Assembly (NCBI GenBank): GCA_035626595.1
Contig: DASPNJ010000047.1
Coordinates: 1-64,000 of the forward strand
Source of the DNA: JAQGMV01 sp035626595
Lineage (GTDB): Bacteria > Pseudomonadota > Gammaproteobacteria > Burkholderiales > SG8-41
Direction of reading: 5' to 3'
DNA: 64,000 nt
The translations under genes were made by a program, and so were the position numbers. The notes under the pieces were generated by a model. The model searched no databases. It had not been told where the DNA came from and saw only the letters and a program-made list of their open reading frames with translations. Below are positions 1 through 7,764 of the stretch, in pieces. How positions within the stretch are numbered: the stretch's first letter is position 1; the number at the start of each line of letters is the position of its first letter.

Positions 1-1571
1 TTGCGCGCCATCGCGGCCATCGCGGCGGTCGCCGACGGATACGGGTCGATCACGACGAGAAGATCCAGCTTCTTCATCGCCTCGAGCATTTCCTTGCCGC
101 GGTTCTGCGAGTTCGGCGAGTGGCCCCAGTACACGACGGCGCGCAGATTCGAGTCCTGGTCGAGCGTCTCGTTCTTTTCCAGCACCGCGTCGATCCAGCG
201 CGAAACGGTGATGCCGGGCTTTTCCATGAGCGTCTGGTTCACGAACTGGCTCTTCAGCCATTCGTAATCGACGCCCCAGACGCTCGCGAAGTGTTTCCAC
301 GAGCCGGTCGAGATGCCGTAGTAGCCCGGCAGCGAATCAGGGTTGGGACCGATGTCGGTCGCGCCCTGCACGTTGTCGTGACCGCGGTAGATGTTCGCGC
401 CGCCGCCGGAGACCCCGACGTTGCCGAGCGCGAGCTGCACGATGCACGACGCGCGCACGATGGCGTTACCGTTGCTGTGCTGGGTCTGCCCCATCGCCCA
501 TACCAGTGTGCTCGGGCGATTCTTCGCGAGCGATTCGGCGACGTCGCGCACCTCGGCTTCCTTCATGCCGGTCACGCGCTCGACCTCCTCCGGCGTCCAC
601 CGCGCGGCTTCCTCACGCACTTTGTCCATGCCGTAGACGCGGGTGCGGATGTACTCCTTGTCTTCCCAGCCGTTCTTGAAGATGTGATACAGCAGGCCGT
701 TCAGGAACGCGACGTCGGTACCGGAACGGATGCGGTAGTACTTGTCGGCTTTCGCGGCGGTGCGGGTGAAGCGCGGATCCACGACGAGCACCTTCGCCCC
801 ATGCTCCTTGGCATGTAGCGTGTGAAGCATCGATACGGGATGGGCCTCCGCGGCATTACTGCCGAAGAACAGAATGCACTTCGAATTCTGCTCGTCGTTG
901 TACGAATTGGTCATCGCGCCGTAGCCCCACGTGTTCGCGACGCCCGCGACGGTGGTGGAGTGGCAGATGCGCGCCTGGTGGTCCATGTTGTTCGTGCCGA
1001 ACATCGACACGAACTTGCGGAAGAGATACGACTGCTCGTTGTTGTGCTTCGACGAACCGATCCAGAAGGTGGCGTCGGGACCGGACTCCTTGCGGATCGC
1101 GAGCAGCTTCTGCGAGACCTCTTCGAGCGCCTGGTCCCACGAGATGCGCTGCCACTTGCCGCCGACGAGCTTCATCGGGTACTTGAGCCGGTGCGAGTCG
1201 TGCGTCATGCCGTGCTCGCGGATCGAAGCGCCCTTGGCGCAGTGCGAGCCGAGGTTGATGGGTGAATCGAACACCGGCTCCTGGCGGATCCACACGCCGT
1301 TCTGGACGTGCGCGTCGATCGCGCACCCCACCGAGCAATGCGTGCAGACGGTGCGCTTGACCTCGATCGGCGCCGCCGCAGATTCGGCGGAACGCGCCTC
1401 GCCGATGATGCTGAAGGGGAGCTGGCCCAGCGCGGCCCCCGCGCCGAGCGTGATCCCGGAGCGCTTCAGAAACGTGCGCCGGTCGATGGTCCGGCCCAGC
1501 AGCGCGGATACCGGCCGGGTGAGGCGACTCGAGGCGCGCACCGGCCCCGTCGATTTGCGTGTCAGCAGCAT
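1..1571 (-). CDS. Formate dehydrogenase, catalytic (alpha) subunit, partial at the left edge
   Basis: Molybdopterin oxidoreductase that oxidises formate to CO2 in the periplasm; only the N-terminal ~523 residues are in the window, against roughly 950-1000 for the family. A twin-arginine signal (DRRTFLKRSG) is at residues 30-39, then a [4Fe-4S] site with Cys76, Cys79, Cys83 and Cys111. The metal-ligand position is in MDHQARICHSTT, where residue 203 is Cys (TGC), so this is a Cys enzyme and not a selenoprotein. NAAEAHP and DPRFTRTAA motifs follow. The ATG at 1571 has AGGAG upstream that overlaps the end of the preceding gene. It is the last visible gene of a minus-strand fdh operon; beta and gamma subunits are expected beyond the edge. 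The family call is firm. Confidence 0.95.
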   Translation of the reverse strand, partial: MLLTRKSTGPVRASSRLTRPVSALLGRTIDRRTFLKRSGITLGAGAALGQLPFSIIGEARSAESAAAPIEVKRTVCTHCSVGCAIDAHVQNGVWIRQEPVFDSPINLGSHCAKGASIREHGMTHDSHRLKYPMKLVGGKWQRISWDQALEEVSQKLLAIRKESGPDATFWIGSSKHNNEQSYLFRKFVSMFGTNNMDHQARICHSTTVAGVANTWGYGAMTNSYNDEQNSKCILFFGSNAAEAHPVSMLHTLHAKEHGAKVLVVDPRFTRTAAKADKYYRIRSGTDVAFLNGLLYHIFKNGWEDKEYIRTRVYGMDKVREEAARWTPEEVERVTGMKEAEVRDVAESLAKNRPSTLVWAMGQTQHSNGNAIVRASCIVQLALGNVGVSGGGANIYRGHDNVQGATDIGPNPDSLPGYYGISTGSWKHFASVWGVDYEWLKSQFVNQTLMEKPGITVSRWIDAVLEKNETLDQDSNLRAVVYWGHSPNSQNRGKEMLEAMKKLDLLVVIDPYPSATAAMAAMAR

Positions 1572-1579
1572 CGGGGCTC

Positions 1580-1786
1580 CTAGACCGTTGCGGTGCGGTA
1601 GTAATTGCGAACGTGATCGGTGAGCCGATAGCCGGAGTCCGGCTGCGTAGCATCGCTACGCTCACGCGCCTGGCGGTCTGACTGACCGATCGTCGCAACC
1701 GTCAGCGCTGCTCCTACACCCGCGGTTGCACCCATAACAAACTTGCGGCGGTCAAGCTGGACCGGCTTCGCGGCCTTCGTCATCAA
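1580..1786 (-). CDS. Small Tat-targeted protein of formate dehydrogenase operons
   Basis: A 68-residue protein with a twin-arginine-like signal (LDRRKFVMGATAGVGAA) near residues 12-28 and a short C-terminal tail containing YRLTDHVRNYYRTA. Proteins of this layout are known as formate dehydrogenase region TAT targets and sit directly before the catalytic subunit, as here; their precise role is not settled. The ATG at 1786 is preceded by GGAGG at good spacing, so the longer upstream reading is not needed. The stop is 8 bases before the formate dehydrogenase start, which implies co-translation. Confidence 0.85.
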   Translation of the reverse strand: MMTKAAKPVQLDRRKFVMGATAGVGAALTVATIGQSDRQARERSDATQPDSGYRLTDHVRNYYRTATV

Positions 1787-1914
1787 CGGCTCCTCCGAAC
1801 TGTTCGCGCGCGAAACGCGTGCGTGAGCGATTATGAGAACATCATGCGCACGCCGATTAGCCCTCCAATCGACACAACACTGTTTCCGACTGGGCACCAA
1901 TCGGCGCATGCGGA

Positions 1915-2106
1915 TCAGTCCTCGCCCATCATCCAGAACGCCTTCTTCGCCGCGCGCCGCAGACGCGCTTGCATGTCTGCGGCATGCACGAGGTCGTCGG
2001 AGCGCATGCGCGCGCGGCGCGGCACGCGCGCCTCCCGACTGCGGACCGGCTCGGCCTTTGTCTTCGTTCGTGCGGGTTCGGGGGTTGGCGAAAAGAACGG
2101 GAACAT
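1915..2106 (-). CDS. Small hypothetical protein heading the fdh operon
   Basis: A 63-residue basic protein, no domain recognised. The C-terminal half (about residues 36-63) looks structured and helical and ends in FWMMGED; the N-terminal half is rich in Pro, Arg and Thr. The ATG at 2106 has GAGGT about 8 bases upstream. It is oriented with, and 128 bases before, the Tat-targeted fdh protein, so it is probably the first gene of that operon. There is no signal peptide. Its place suggests a maturation or accessory role, but nothing in the sequence proves this. A chance reading frame is possible. Confidence 0.5.
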   Translation of the reverse strand: MFPFFSPTPEPARTKTKAEPVRSREARVPRRARMRSDDLVHAADMQARLRRAAKKAFWMMGED

Positions 2107-2220
2107 GGCATTACCTCACGAGTTGAGATGACGGCCACCGCCCCGGGGGAGATGCTGCTACAGGCGGCGCCGTCATATAGTGTGATGCTCGTTGACGGCT
2201 TTGCGTTCCCGATTCCGTTT

Positions 2221-2237
2221 ATGTCACGATGTGATAT
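2221..2237. promoter_or_regulatory. Palindromic operator, copy 1 of 4
   Basis: ATGTCA-CGATG-TGATAT, matching the shared 6-5-6 pattern ATATCA-N5-TGATAT with one arm mismatch. It lies 30 bases before the SemiSWEET start and 114 bases before the first fdh-operon gene, between divergent units. The same pattern recurs at 5508, 6105 and 8530. The binding protein is not shown by the sequence; the MarR protein at 8981 is the nearest candidate. Confidence 0.7.
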
Positions 2238-2267
2238 ATCGTTCGACGATTCATCAGGAGACCGGCC

Positions 2268-2579
2268 ATGACCTTATTGCCTGCGGATTGCGCTGCGATC
2301 GCGAAAGATCGGCCGCCGGGTCCGGGCAGCTCGCTCGAGCCGCTGCTGCGCGCGCTCTCGGTCGTGACGATGCTGCTCACGATCCCGCAGGTCTTCACCA
2401 TCTGGGCCGATCGCAATGCCGGCGGCGTTTCGCTCATCTCGTGGGGGGCGTATCTCTGCTCGGCGTGCCTGTGGTTCGTATACGGCGTCCAGAAGCGCGA
2501 CAAGACGATCTACGTCGCCTGCATCGGCTGGATACTGCTGGACGCCGCAGTGGTCGCCGGCGTCCTCGTGCACGGCTGA
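2268..2579 (+). CDS. SemiSWEET / PQ-loop family transporter
   Basis: A 103-residue membrane protein with three hydrophobic helices after a ~27-residue cytosolic lead. LTIPQVFTIW at about residues 37-46 is the PQ-loop signature, and the SLISWGAYL and WFVYG segments fit bacterial SemiSWEET proteins, which dimerise to move small sugars across the inner membrane. Length is normal for the family. The ATG has AGGAGA upstream. It is transcribed divergently from the fdh operon with operator copy 1 between them. The actual substrate cannot be told from sequence. Confidence 0.85.
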   Translation: MTLLPADCAAIAKDRPPGPGSSLEPLLRALSVVTMLLTIPQVFTIWADRNAGGVSLISWGAYLCSACLWFVYGVQKRDKTIYVACIGWILLDAAVVAGVLVHG

Positions 2580-2594
2580 AGCGCCCGCCGCACC

Positions 2595-3377
2595 TCAGTA
2601 CCCGAAGAATTCGTCGGTGCGAATCCGCTCCGTCGGCACCCTCATGCGGGCCAGGAGATCGAGCATCGCGGCCACCATCGGCGGCGGACCAGCCACGTAG
2701 TACGCCGGCTCGAGGAGATCGCCGAGCGTGGCGGTCAGCATCTCCGCGCTGATCAAGCCGCGGGTGCCGGGCCACGGCTCACCGGGTGTCTGCGGATCCG
2801 TCATCGTCGCGACCAGCCGGAACCGCGAATTCGCGGAGGCGAGCCAGGTCAGCTCCGGAAGGAACGCGGCGCTGCCGGGCGTGCGATTCGAGTAGAAGAG
2901 GTAGATCGGGCGGCCCGGACCGTCAACAGCGTCCTCGCGCAGCATGCTCACGAACGGGGTGATGCCGATTCCGCCCGCCAGCATGACGAGCGGCCGTCGC
3001 TCGCCGGCGGGGAGCGTGAAGCTGCCGGTGGGCCCCCGCAGCCGCACGGTTGTTCCGAGCGCGACGGTTCGCAACGTGCGTTTGAACGCGGTGTCGCGCA
3101 TGCGGCTCGCGACCATGAGCTCGCTTTCGTACGGCGCGCTCGCAATCGAGAACGTCCGGCGATCGCCTTTCGCATCGGTCTCGGGCGGATTCGCGAGCGT
3201 CAGCGTCACCGCCTGGCCGGCTCGAAACCCGAATTCCGGCGGCCGGGCAAAATAGAAAGCCATCGTGTCTTCCGCGATCTCCATGCGGCGCAGAAGTGGC
3301 GTTTCGAAACTCTGGACTTTGCCTGCAGGCGCACCACGTAACGGCGCGTCGGCCTTGTCTTTCAGGACTGCGCTCAT
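2595..3377 (-). CDS. FAD/NAD(P)-dependent oxidoreductase, ferredoxin-NADP reductase superfamily
   Basis: A 260-residue flavoprotein reductase. The FAD-binding motif RRTFSIASAP is near residue 92, the nucleotide-binding GGIGITP near residue 156, and the C-terminus DEFFGY is typical of these reductases. There is no 2Fe-2S domain, so it is the bare two-domain form. The ATG at 3377 overlaps the stop of the cupredoxin gene (ATGA), which implies translational coupling; longer upstream readings run into that gene and were rejected. It is the third gene of the DUF4142-cupredoxin-reductase operon. An electron-transfer link between reductase and cupredoxin is inferred only; one is cytosolic and the other exported. 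Confidence 0.88.
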   Translation of the reverse strand: MSAVLKDKADAPLRGAPAGKVQSFETPLLRRMEIAEDTMAFYFARPPEFGFRAGQAVTLTLANPPETDAKGDRRTFSIASAPYESELMVASRMRDTAFKRTLRTVALGTTVRLRGPTGSFTLPAGERRPLVMLAGGIGITPFVSMLREDAVDGPGRPIYLFYSNRTPGSAAFLPELTWLASANSRFRLVATMTDPQTPGEPWPGTRGLISAEMLTATLGDLLEPAYYVAGPPPMVAAMLDLLARMRVPTERIRTDEFFGY

Positions 3378-3715
3378 TTGACCACCAGTGTCCCTTTCAT
3401 CGTCGGATGCAGCGTGCAGACATACGAGAACGTGCCCGGCTTCGCCGCGACGTAACGCCAGCTCTTGCTCGTTGCGAGATCCGGCGATTCGAAGGTGCGA
3501 TCCGCTGCCTTCGCGTTGTGCGGAAAGAAATCCTTGTTGACCCACACCACCGTGTCGCCGGGCTTGACGGTCAGCGACTGTGGCGTGAACTTCATGTCCG
3601 CGATCACGACGGTGTGTGTCGTCGGCGCGGCCAGGACCGGCGCGGGATAACCGGCGAGCAGCAGGAGACAGCCGATCGCGATGGTCCTGGCACGCGTGCC
3701 CATCGTCGCGCTCAC
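3374..3715 (-). CDS. Exported type-1 copper protein (plastocyanin/pseudoazurin-like cupredoxin)
   Basis: A 113-residue protein with a cleavable signal peptide (hydrophobic stretch about residues 12-29, cleavage likely near VLAA). The mature domain has the full blue-copper ligand set: His66 in FFPHNA, then Cys100, His103 and Met106 in CTLHPTM. It should carry electrons in the periplasm. It overlaps the DUF4142 gene by 4 bases upstream and the reductase gene by 4 bases downstream, so the three are a tightly coupled operon. Confidence 0.9.
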   Translation of the reverse strand: MSATMGTRARTIAIGCLLLLAGYPAPVLAAPTTHTVVIADMKFTPQSLTVKPGDTVVWVNKDFFPHNAKAADRTFESPDLATSKSWRYVAAKPGTFSYVCTLHPTMKGTLVVK

Positions 3716-4251
3716 CTCGCGCCGGTCACCTGGCCAAGCGACGAGCGCAGGTGTTTCGCGTGCTCCAGGTGCGCCACGAATGCCGGCCGGACCTTCACCA
3801 GCAGCGCTTTGAGCTCCGCATTCTTCGCGCTGGGAATGAGGGTCTTGTCGAGTGCATCGAGGACGGTCTGGTGGTAGGTCACCTCGTTCGCGACGTAGGC
3901 GCGGTCGAACTCGGCGCCCTTCAACGCCTTGAGCCGCTTGAGCGTCTCTTCACCACCCTGCTTCAGGCTGTTGCTGGTGGCGTTGCCTTCCGGCTTCACC
4001 TTGAGTCGCGTCACCAGCTCTGTGGCGGCCTTATTGACGCCCGTATGGTCCGTGACCATGCGCTGCGCGAAGTCCTTCACCTCCTTGTTGCCCGACTTCG
4101 ATGCGGCGAGCTTGCCGGCATCGATATCGACCTGGTTTGCCGTGACGACGATCGCTGCGATCTGCGCGTCGTTCGGCCCTGCCGACTGCGCCCATACACC
4201 CGACGTTGCAAGCGCGAGCGCGCTCGCGATGACGATTGCGGATCTGCTCAT
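3712..4251 (-). CDS. Exported DUF4142 (ferritin-like fold) protein
   Basis: A 179-residue protein with a signal peptide (cleavage near VWAQSA) and a helical body carrying the DUF4142 hallmarks: repeated helices, KDFAQRMVTDHTGVNKA at about residues 60-76, and a late VTYHQTVLDALD helix. Members are predicted exported four-helix bundles linked to stress; the biochemical role is unknown. It is the first gene of the operon with the cupredoxin and reductase, overlapping the next by 4 bases. An SD-like GGAGGG lies upstream. Confidence 0.85.
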   Translation of the reverse strand: MSRSAIVIASALALATSGVWAQSAGPNDAQIAAIVVTANQVDIDAGKLAASKSGNKEVKDFAQRMVTDHTGVNKAATELVTRLKVKPEGNATSNSLKQGGEETLKRLKALKGAEFDRAYVANEVTYHQTVLDALDKTLIPSAKNAELKALLVKVRPAFVAHLEHAKHLRSSLGQVTGAR

Positions 4252-4376
4252 GGAACCCTCCTTGTGTTGGTTGCGCCGATTAGATGAAGGCCTTTCGCTC
4301 GGCGTTCCCGCTACCTCGAGAGTTGAAGCGTGCTGATACGCGCGTTCGTAGACGAACTATCACGGGTTCAGCACGC

Positions 4377-5485
4377 TCAGGTGCGCGCGATGGCTCCTTC
4401 GCCACCGACTTCCTCCAGCACGTCTTCGCGCTTCCTGCGCATCGCCGGCAGGCTCATCACGAGCAGCAGCAGCACCGTCGCGATGAGAAAGCCTGCGCTG
4501 ATCGGCCGCGTCACGAAGACACTGGCATCGCCGCGCGATATCAGGAGCGCATGCCGCAGGTTCTCTTCCATGAGCGGCCCGAGCACGACTGCGAGGATCA
4601 GCGGGGCGGGCTCGCACTTCAACTTGATGAAAACGCAGCCCAGTACGCCGAACAGCAGCGCCAGATGGACGTCGAACGGATTGTTGTTGACGCTGTACAC
4701 CCCGATCGCCATGAACACCATGATCGCGGGAAAGAGCAGCCGGTACGGCACCGTCAGGAGCTTCACCGACAGTCCGATCAGCGGCGTGGGGATGAACTCG
4801 CACTGCGAAGCCGAGTTGTTCGCCGCTTCGGGCGAAGCCACGCCTTCGATCGCGCCTTTGCCGAAGTTCGCCGAGTTCTTCGATACCTTCTTCTCCAGCG
4901 TGTAAGCCGAGAACGACGCGATGGTGGGACCCGCGCCCGGCAGGATCCCGAAGAATGCGCCCAGGGCGGTGCCGCGCATCATCGGGTTCCAGCTTGCCTT
5001 CATGTCTTTCCAGGAGGGCCACAGGTTCTTCACCTTCTGAACAGCAGATCGCGGGAGAGGCTGCTCTGCTCGAGGTTGGAGACGATCTCGGCGAAGCCGA
5101 AGAGACCCATCGCGATCACGACGAAACTGATGCCGTCGGCGAGGCTCGGCGCACCCTGCGAGAGAGCTCGCAATGATCAGCGCGAGGGCGAGCACGAAGC
5201 CGGTCTCCTCGATGAGCAGGCCGAAACCCGCGAAGGCGACGGAAAGCCACAGCAGCGGCCGCCGGCCCCAGCGGGCCGATACCTTCGCCGTCGAACCGGT
5301 AAGACCTGCCTGTCAGAATCGCGCCGAGGAGGATGCTGATGGCGCCGAGATAAGTGGGGAAATAGCCCGGGCCCATGCGCATCGCGGAGCCCATCGGGGA
5401 GTCACGCGCGACCAACGATCGCGAGCACACCGAAGCCTACGAACATCAAACCAGCCCAGAAATCCTCGTGACTGCGGATTTTCAT
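4377..5485 (-). pseudogene. tctA: tctBA tripartite tricarboxylate transporter, internally deleted and frameshifted
   Basis: The ATG at 5485 (GGAGG upstream) opens a TctB-like protein (MKIRSHEDFWAGLMFVGFG), which stops after about 27 codons and continues in another frame as RMGPGYFPTYLGAI. A further shift leads to LALALIIASSLAG, which runs straight into mid-TctA sequence (ADGISFVVIAMGLFGFAEI) with the end of TctB and the first ~200 residues of TctA missing. One more frameshift before VKNLWPSWKDMKASW restores TctA to its C-terminus (stop at 4377). The two genes therefore collapsed through a deletion and cannot make a working transporter. No TctC receptor gene adjoins it. Operator copy 2 lies 22 bases before the tctB start. 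Confidence 0.85.
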
Positions 5486-5507
5486 GATCTGCCTCCATCG
5501 GCTTTTT

Positions 5508-5524
5508 ATATCATGGTGTGATGT
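5508..5524. promoter_or_regulatory. Palindromic operator, copy 2 of 4
   Basis: ATATCA-TGGTG-TGATGT, the same 6-5-6 palindrome as at 2221, 6105 and 8530. It sits 22 bases before the start of the decayed tctB gene and 47 bases after the PAS gene stop, so it would have controlled tctBA. That it stays near consensus in front of a dead operon suggests decay is recent or the site has another role. Confidence 0.7.
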
Positions 5525-5571
5525 ATTCGATCGTGCTTATGCAAGATAAGTTCCGGGCGGCACCCACTGTG

Positions 5572-6021
5572 TTACGTTTTTTGCTTCTCGAGCTGCGCGA
5601 TGCGCTCGCGCAAGGCCTTCTGCGCCAGATAGGCCTCGGTGCAGTCACGGGTGACCGCAAGCGCGCCGAGCACCGCACCGTCGCGGTCTTTGAGCAGCGC
5701 GAACGTCATGTCGACGTAGAGGGAACGGCCGTCTTTGTGAACGGCGCGGGTCGTCAGCGCCCGGCCCGCATACTTGGTGCTGCCGCTGTCGATGGCCTGC
5801 TGGAATCCGCGCCAGTGGGCCGCGCGAAAGCGCTCCGGGATGATCACGTCGAGGCTGCCGCCGAGCACCTCGGGCGCGGCATATCCGAACACCCTTTCGG
5901 CCGCGGCGTTCCACAGACGGATCGCACCGTTCCGATCGGCAAATATGCAGGCATCCGGCGACTGCTCGAACAGCAGGTCGAACGGCGGGCTCGAAGCCGT
6001 TTCATCTTGACGCCCTGTCAT
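5572..6021 (-). CDS. Stand-alone PAS-domain protein
   Basis: A 149-residue soluble protein made of one PAS domain (about residues 13-130), with the usual features ACIFADRNGAIRLWNAAAERVFGY and a PAC-like end (LLKDRDGAVLGALAVTRDCTE), then a short coiled tail. There is no output domain. Such proteins sense redox state or small ligands and act through a partner; the kinase at 7765, which lacks any sensor domain, is a candidate partner (inference). SD GGAG precedes the ATG. It is divergent from the nitronate monooxygenase gene with operator copy 3 between them. Confidence 0.85.
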   Translation of the reverse strand: MTGRQDETASSPPFDLLFEQSPDACIFADRNGAIRLWNAAAERVFGYAAPEVLGGSLDVIIPERFRAAHWRGFQQAIDSGSTKYAGRALTTRAVHKDGRSLYVDMTFALLKDRDGAVLGALAVTRDCTEAYLAQKALRERIAQLEKQKT

Positions 6022-6104
6022 GTCTTCTCCGCCCTCCAGAACGCAGTCGCGATGATTCCTGACCGGTGACGATTTCCGGTGGGGATCGTGTTGGCGCGGT
6101 CACT

Positions 6105-6121
6105 ATATCACGGTATGATAT
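6105..6121. promoter_or_regulatory. Palindromic operator, copy 3 of 4
   Basis: ATATCA-CGGTA-TGATAT, with perfect 6-base arms. It is 24 bases before the nitronate monooxygenase start and 83 bases before the PAS-protein start in the divergent promoter region. It is the best-matching copy of the motif also found at 2221, 5508 and 8530. Confidence 0.75.
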
Positions 6122-6145
6122 GTTTATCTCCCCAGGAAAACGACC

Positions 6146-7111
6146 ATGATCCGTACCGAGCTCACACGCATGTTCGGCCTGAAGCACCCCGTGATACTCG
6201 CGCCGATGGGCGGCGTTTCCGGCGGTGCGCTCGCGGCCGCGGTCTCGAATGCCGGCGGCCTGGGTCTCGTCGGCGGAGGCTATGGCGACCCCGAGTGGCT
6301 GCACGCCGAGCTCTCCCGCGTCAGTGCCGCGACCGACCGGCCGTGGGGCATGGGACTCATCACCTGGTCGATCCAGCCGGGTGTCGTCGAGCTCGCGCTC
6401 AGATACCGTCCGGCCGCCGTCGTGCTCTCCTTCGGCGATCCGCGGCCGCATGCCGCCGCGATCAAGAAGGCCGGGGCGAAACTGATATGCCAGGTCCAGG
6501 ACGTCGCGCAGGCCCGCACTGCGCTCGAAGCCGGCGCCGACCTGATCGTCGCGGAAGGCAACGAAGCCGGCGGCCATAGCGGCGCTCGTGCGACGCTGCC
6601 GCTGGTGCCGGCGGTCGTAGACGAGGCTGCCCCCGTGCCCGTGGTGGCCGCGGGCGGTATTGCCGACGGCCGCGGACTGGCTGCGGCGCTGATGCTCGGC
6701 GCGCAGGGGGCGCTCATCGGCACCCGCTTCTATGCGTCGGTCGAGGCGTTAGCGCCCGCACGGATCAAGGCGCAACTCGTCGCCGGCAGCGGCGACGACA
6801 CGGCTCGCACGCGCGTGTTCGACGTCGTGCGCGGCTACGACTGGCCGCCGCATTTTCCCGGTCGCGCGCTTCGCAATTCGTTCTTGGAACGCTGGAACGG
6901 CCGTGAAGCCGAGCTGGCCGCAGCGCTCGCGACGGAACGGCCGGCCTATCAGAACGCAGCGCAGGCGGCAGATCCCGACACCGCGGTGGTCTGGGCCGGA
7001 GAGGCGATCGATCTCATCAAGAGCATCGAAAGCGCCGAACGGCTGGTGCAGCGGATCAGCACCGAGGCCGAGGCGCAGCTGGATCGCGCGGCGCGCCTCG
7101 TCGCGCACTGA
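6146..7111 (+). CDS. Nitronate monooxygenase (2-nitropropane dioxygenase family)
   Basis: A 321-residue FMN-dependent TIM-barrel enzyme that oxidises alkyl nitronates to carbonyl compounds and nitrite. PVILAPMGGVSGGALAAAVS starts the first strand; the family motif EGNEAGGHSG is near residues 137-146; phosphate-binding VVAAGGIADGRG and GALIGTRF follow. Length is normal. The close relatives enoyl reductase FabK and other 2-NPD-like flavoproteins share the fold, so substrate is only inferred. Operator copy 3 lies just upstream, and sodB follows after 38 bases on the same strand, probably in one transcript. Confidence 0.88.
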   Translation: MIRTELTRMFGLKHPVILAPMGGVSGGALAAAVSNAGGLGLVGGGYGDPEWLHAELSRVSAATDRPWGMGLITWSIQPGVVELALRYRPAAVVLSFGDPRPHAAAIKKAGAKLICQVQDVAQARTALEAGADLIVAEGNEAGGHSGARATLPLVPAVVDEAAPVPVVAAGGIADGRGLAAALMLGAQGALIGTRFYASVEALAPARIKAQLVAGSGDDTARTRVFDVVRGYDWPPHFPGRALRNSFLERWNGREAELAAALATERPAYQNAAQAADPDTAVVWAGEAIDLIKSIESAERLVQRISTEAEAQLDRAARLVAH

Positions 7112-7149
7112 CGTCGCGTCGCGACTTCTACTTTTCATCGGAGACAAGC

Positions 7150-7752
7150 ATGCTCGCAGCTACCACAGCAATGCACCACGAATTACCCGCCCTGCCCTAC
7201 GACTTCGACGCGCTGGAACCGCATATCTCGGCCACGACGCTGGAGTATCACTACGGCAAGCATCATCGCGCGTACGTCAACAAGCTCAACGAGCTCGTCA
7301 AGGGCTCCGAATTCGAGTCTATGAGCCTGGCCGGGATCGTACAGCGTGCACAGGGCGCGCTATTCAACTACGCCGCGCAGGCGTGGAACCACGCGTTCTA
7401 TTGGCAATGCCTGACGCCGTTCGGCAAGGCGCGTCCCGCCGGACCTCTCGCCAAGGCGATCGATGCGCGGTTCGGTTCGCTGCAAGCGTTCTGGGTCGAG
7501 TTCAAGGCGAGCGCTCTCGCCAAGTTCGGCTCGGGCTGGACGTGGCTGGTGAGGACGGCGGACGGTGGCCTGGAGATCAGGAACAGCGACGATGCCGATA
7601 CGCCGCTGCGCTGGAATCAGACGGCGATCCTCACGTGCGACGTGTGGGAGCACGCGTATTACATCGACTACCGCAACGAGCGGACGCGCTATCTCGACGG
7701 CTTCGCAAAACTGGTGAACTGGGAATTCGCCGCCCGCAACTTCGAGTCGTAA
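7150..7752 (+). CDS. sodB: Iron superoxide dismutase
   Basis: A 200-residue cytosolic enzyme dismutating superoxide. Metal ligands are visible: His in LEYHYGKHHRAY, His in AAQAWNHAFYW, and Asp and His in DVWEHAYYIDYRN. The AAQxWNH signature points to the Fe form. The start at 7150 has GGAGA upstream; an inner Met at residue 8 (MHHELPALPYD) is the usual family start, so the first seven residues are a short extension. It follows the nitronate monooxygenase gene closely and converges on the histidine kinase gene 13 bases downstream. Confidence 0.95.
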   Translation: MLAATTAMHHELPALPYDFDALEPHISATTLEYHYGKHHRAYVNKLNELVKGSEFESMSLAGIVQRAQGALFNYAAQAWNHAFYWQCLTPFGKARPAGPLAKAIDARFGSLQAFWVEFKASALAKFGSGWTWLVRTADGGLEIRNSDDADTPLRWNQTAILTCDVWEHAYYIDYRNERTRYLDGFAKLVNWEFAARNFES

Positions 7753-7764
7753 GCCTTCCGGGCT

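Noticed and set aside
951..975. Possible selenocysteine in formate dehydrogenase
   Set aside because: The metal-ligand codon is TGC (Cys); there is no in-frame TGA.
4284..5339. Long plus-strand open frame (351 codons)
   Set aside because: It lies opposite the tctBA remnant, is rich in Arg, His and Gln, and has no recognisable domain; a GC-rich shadow.
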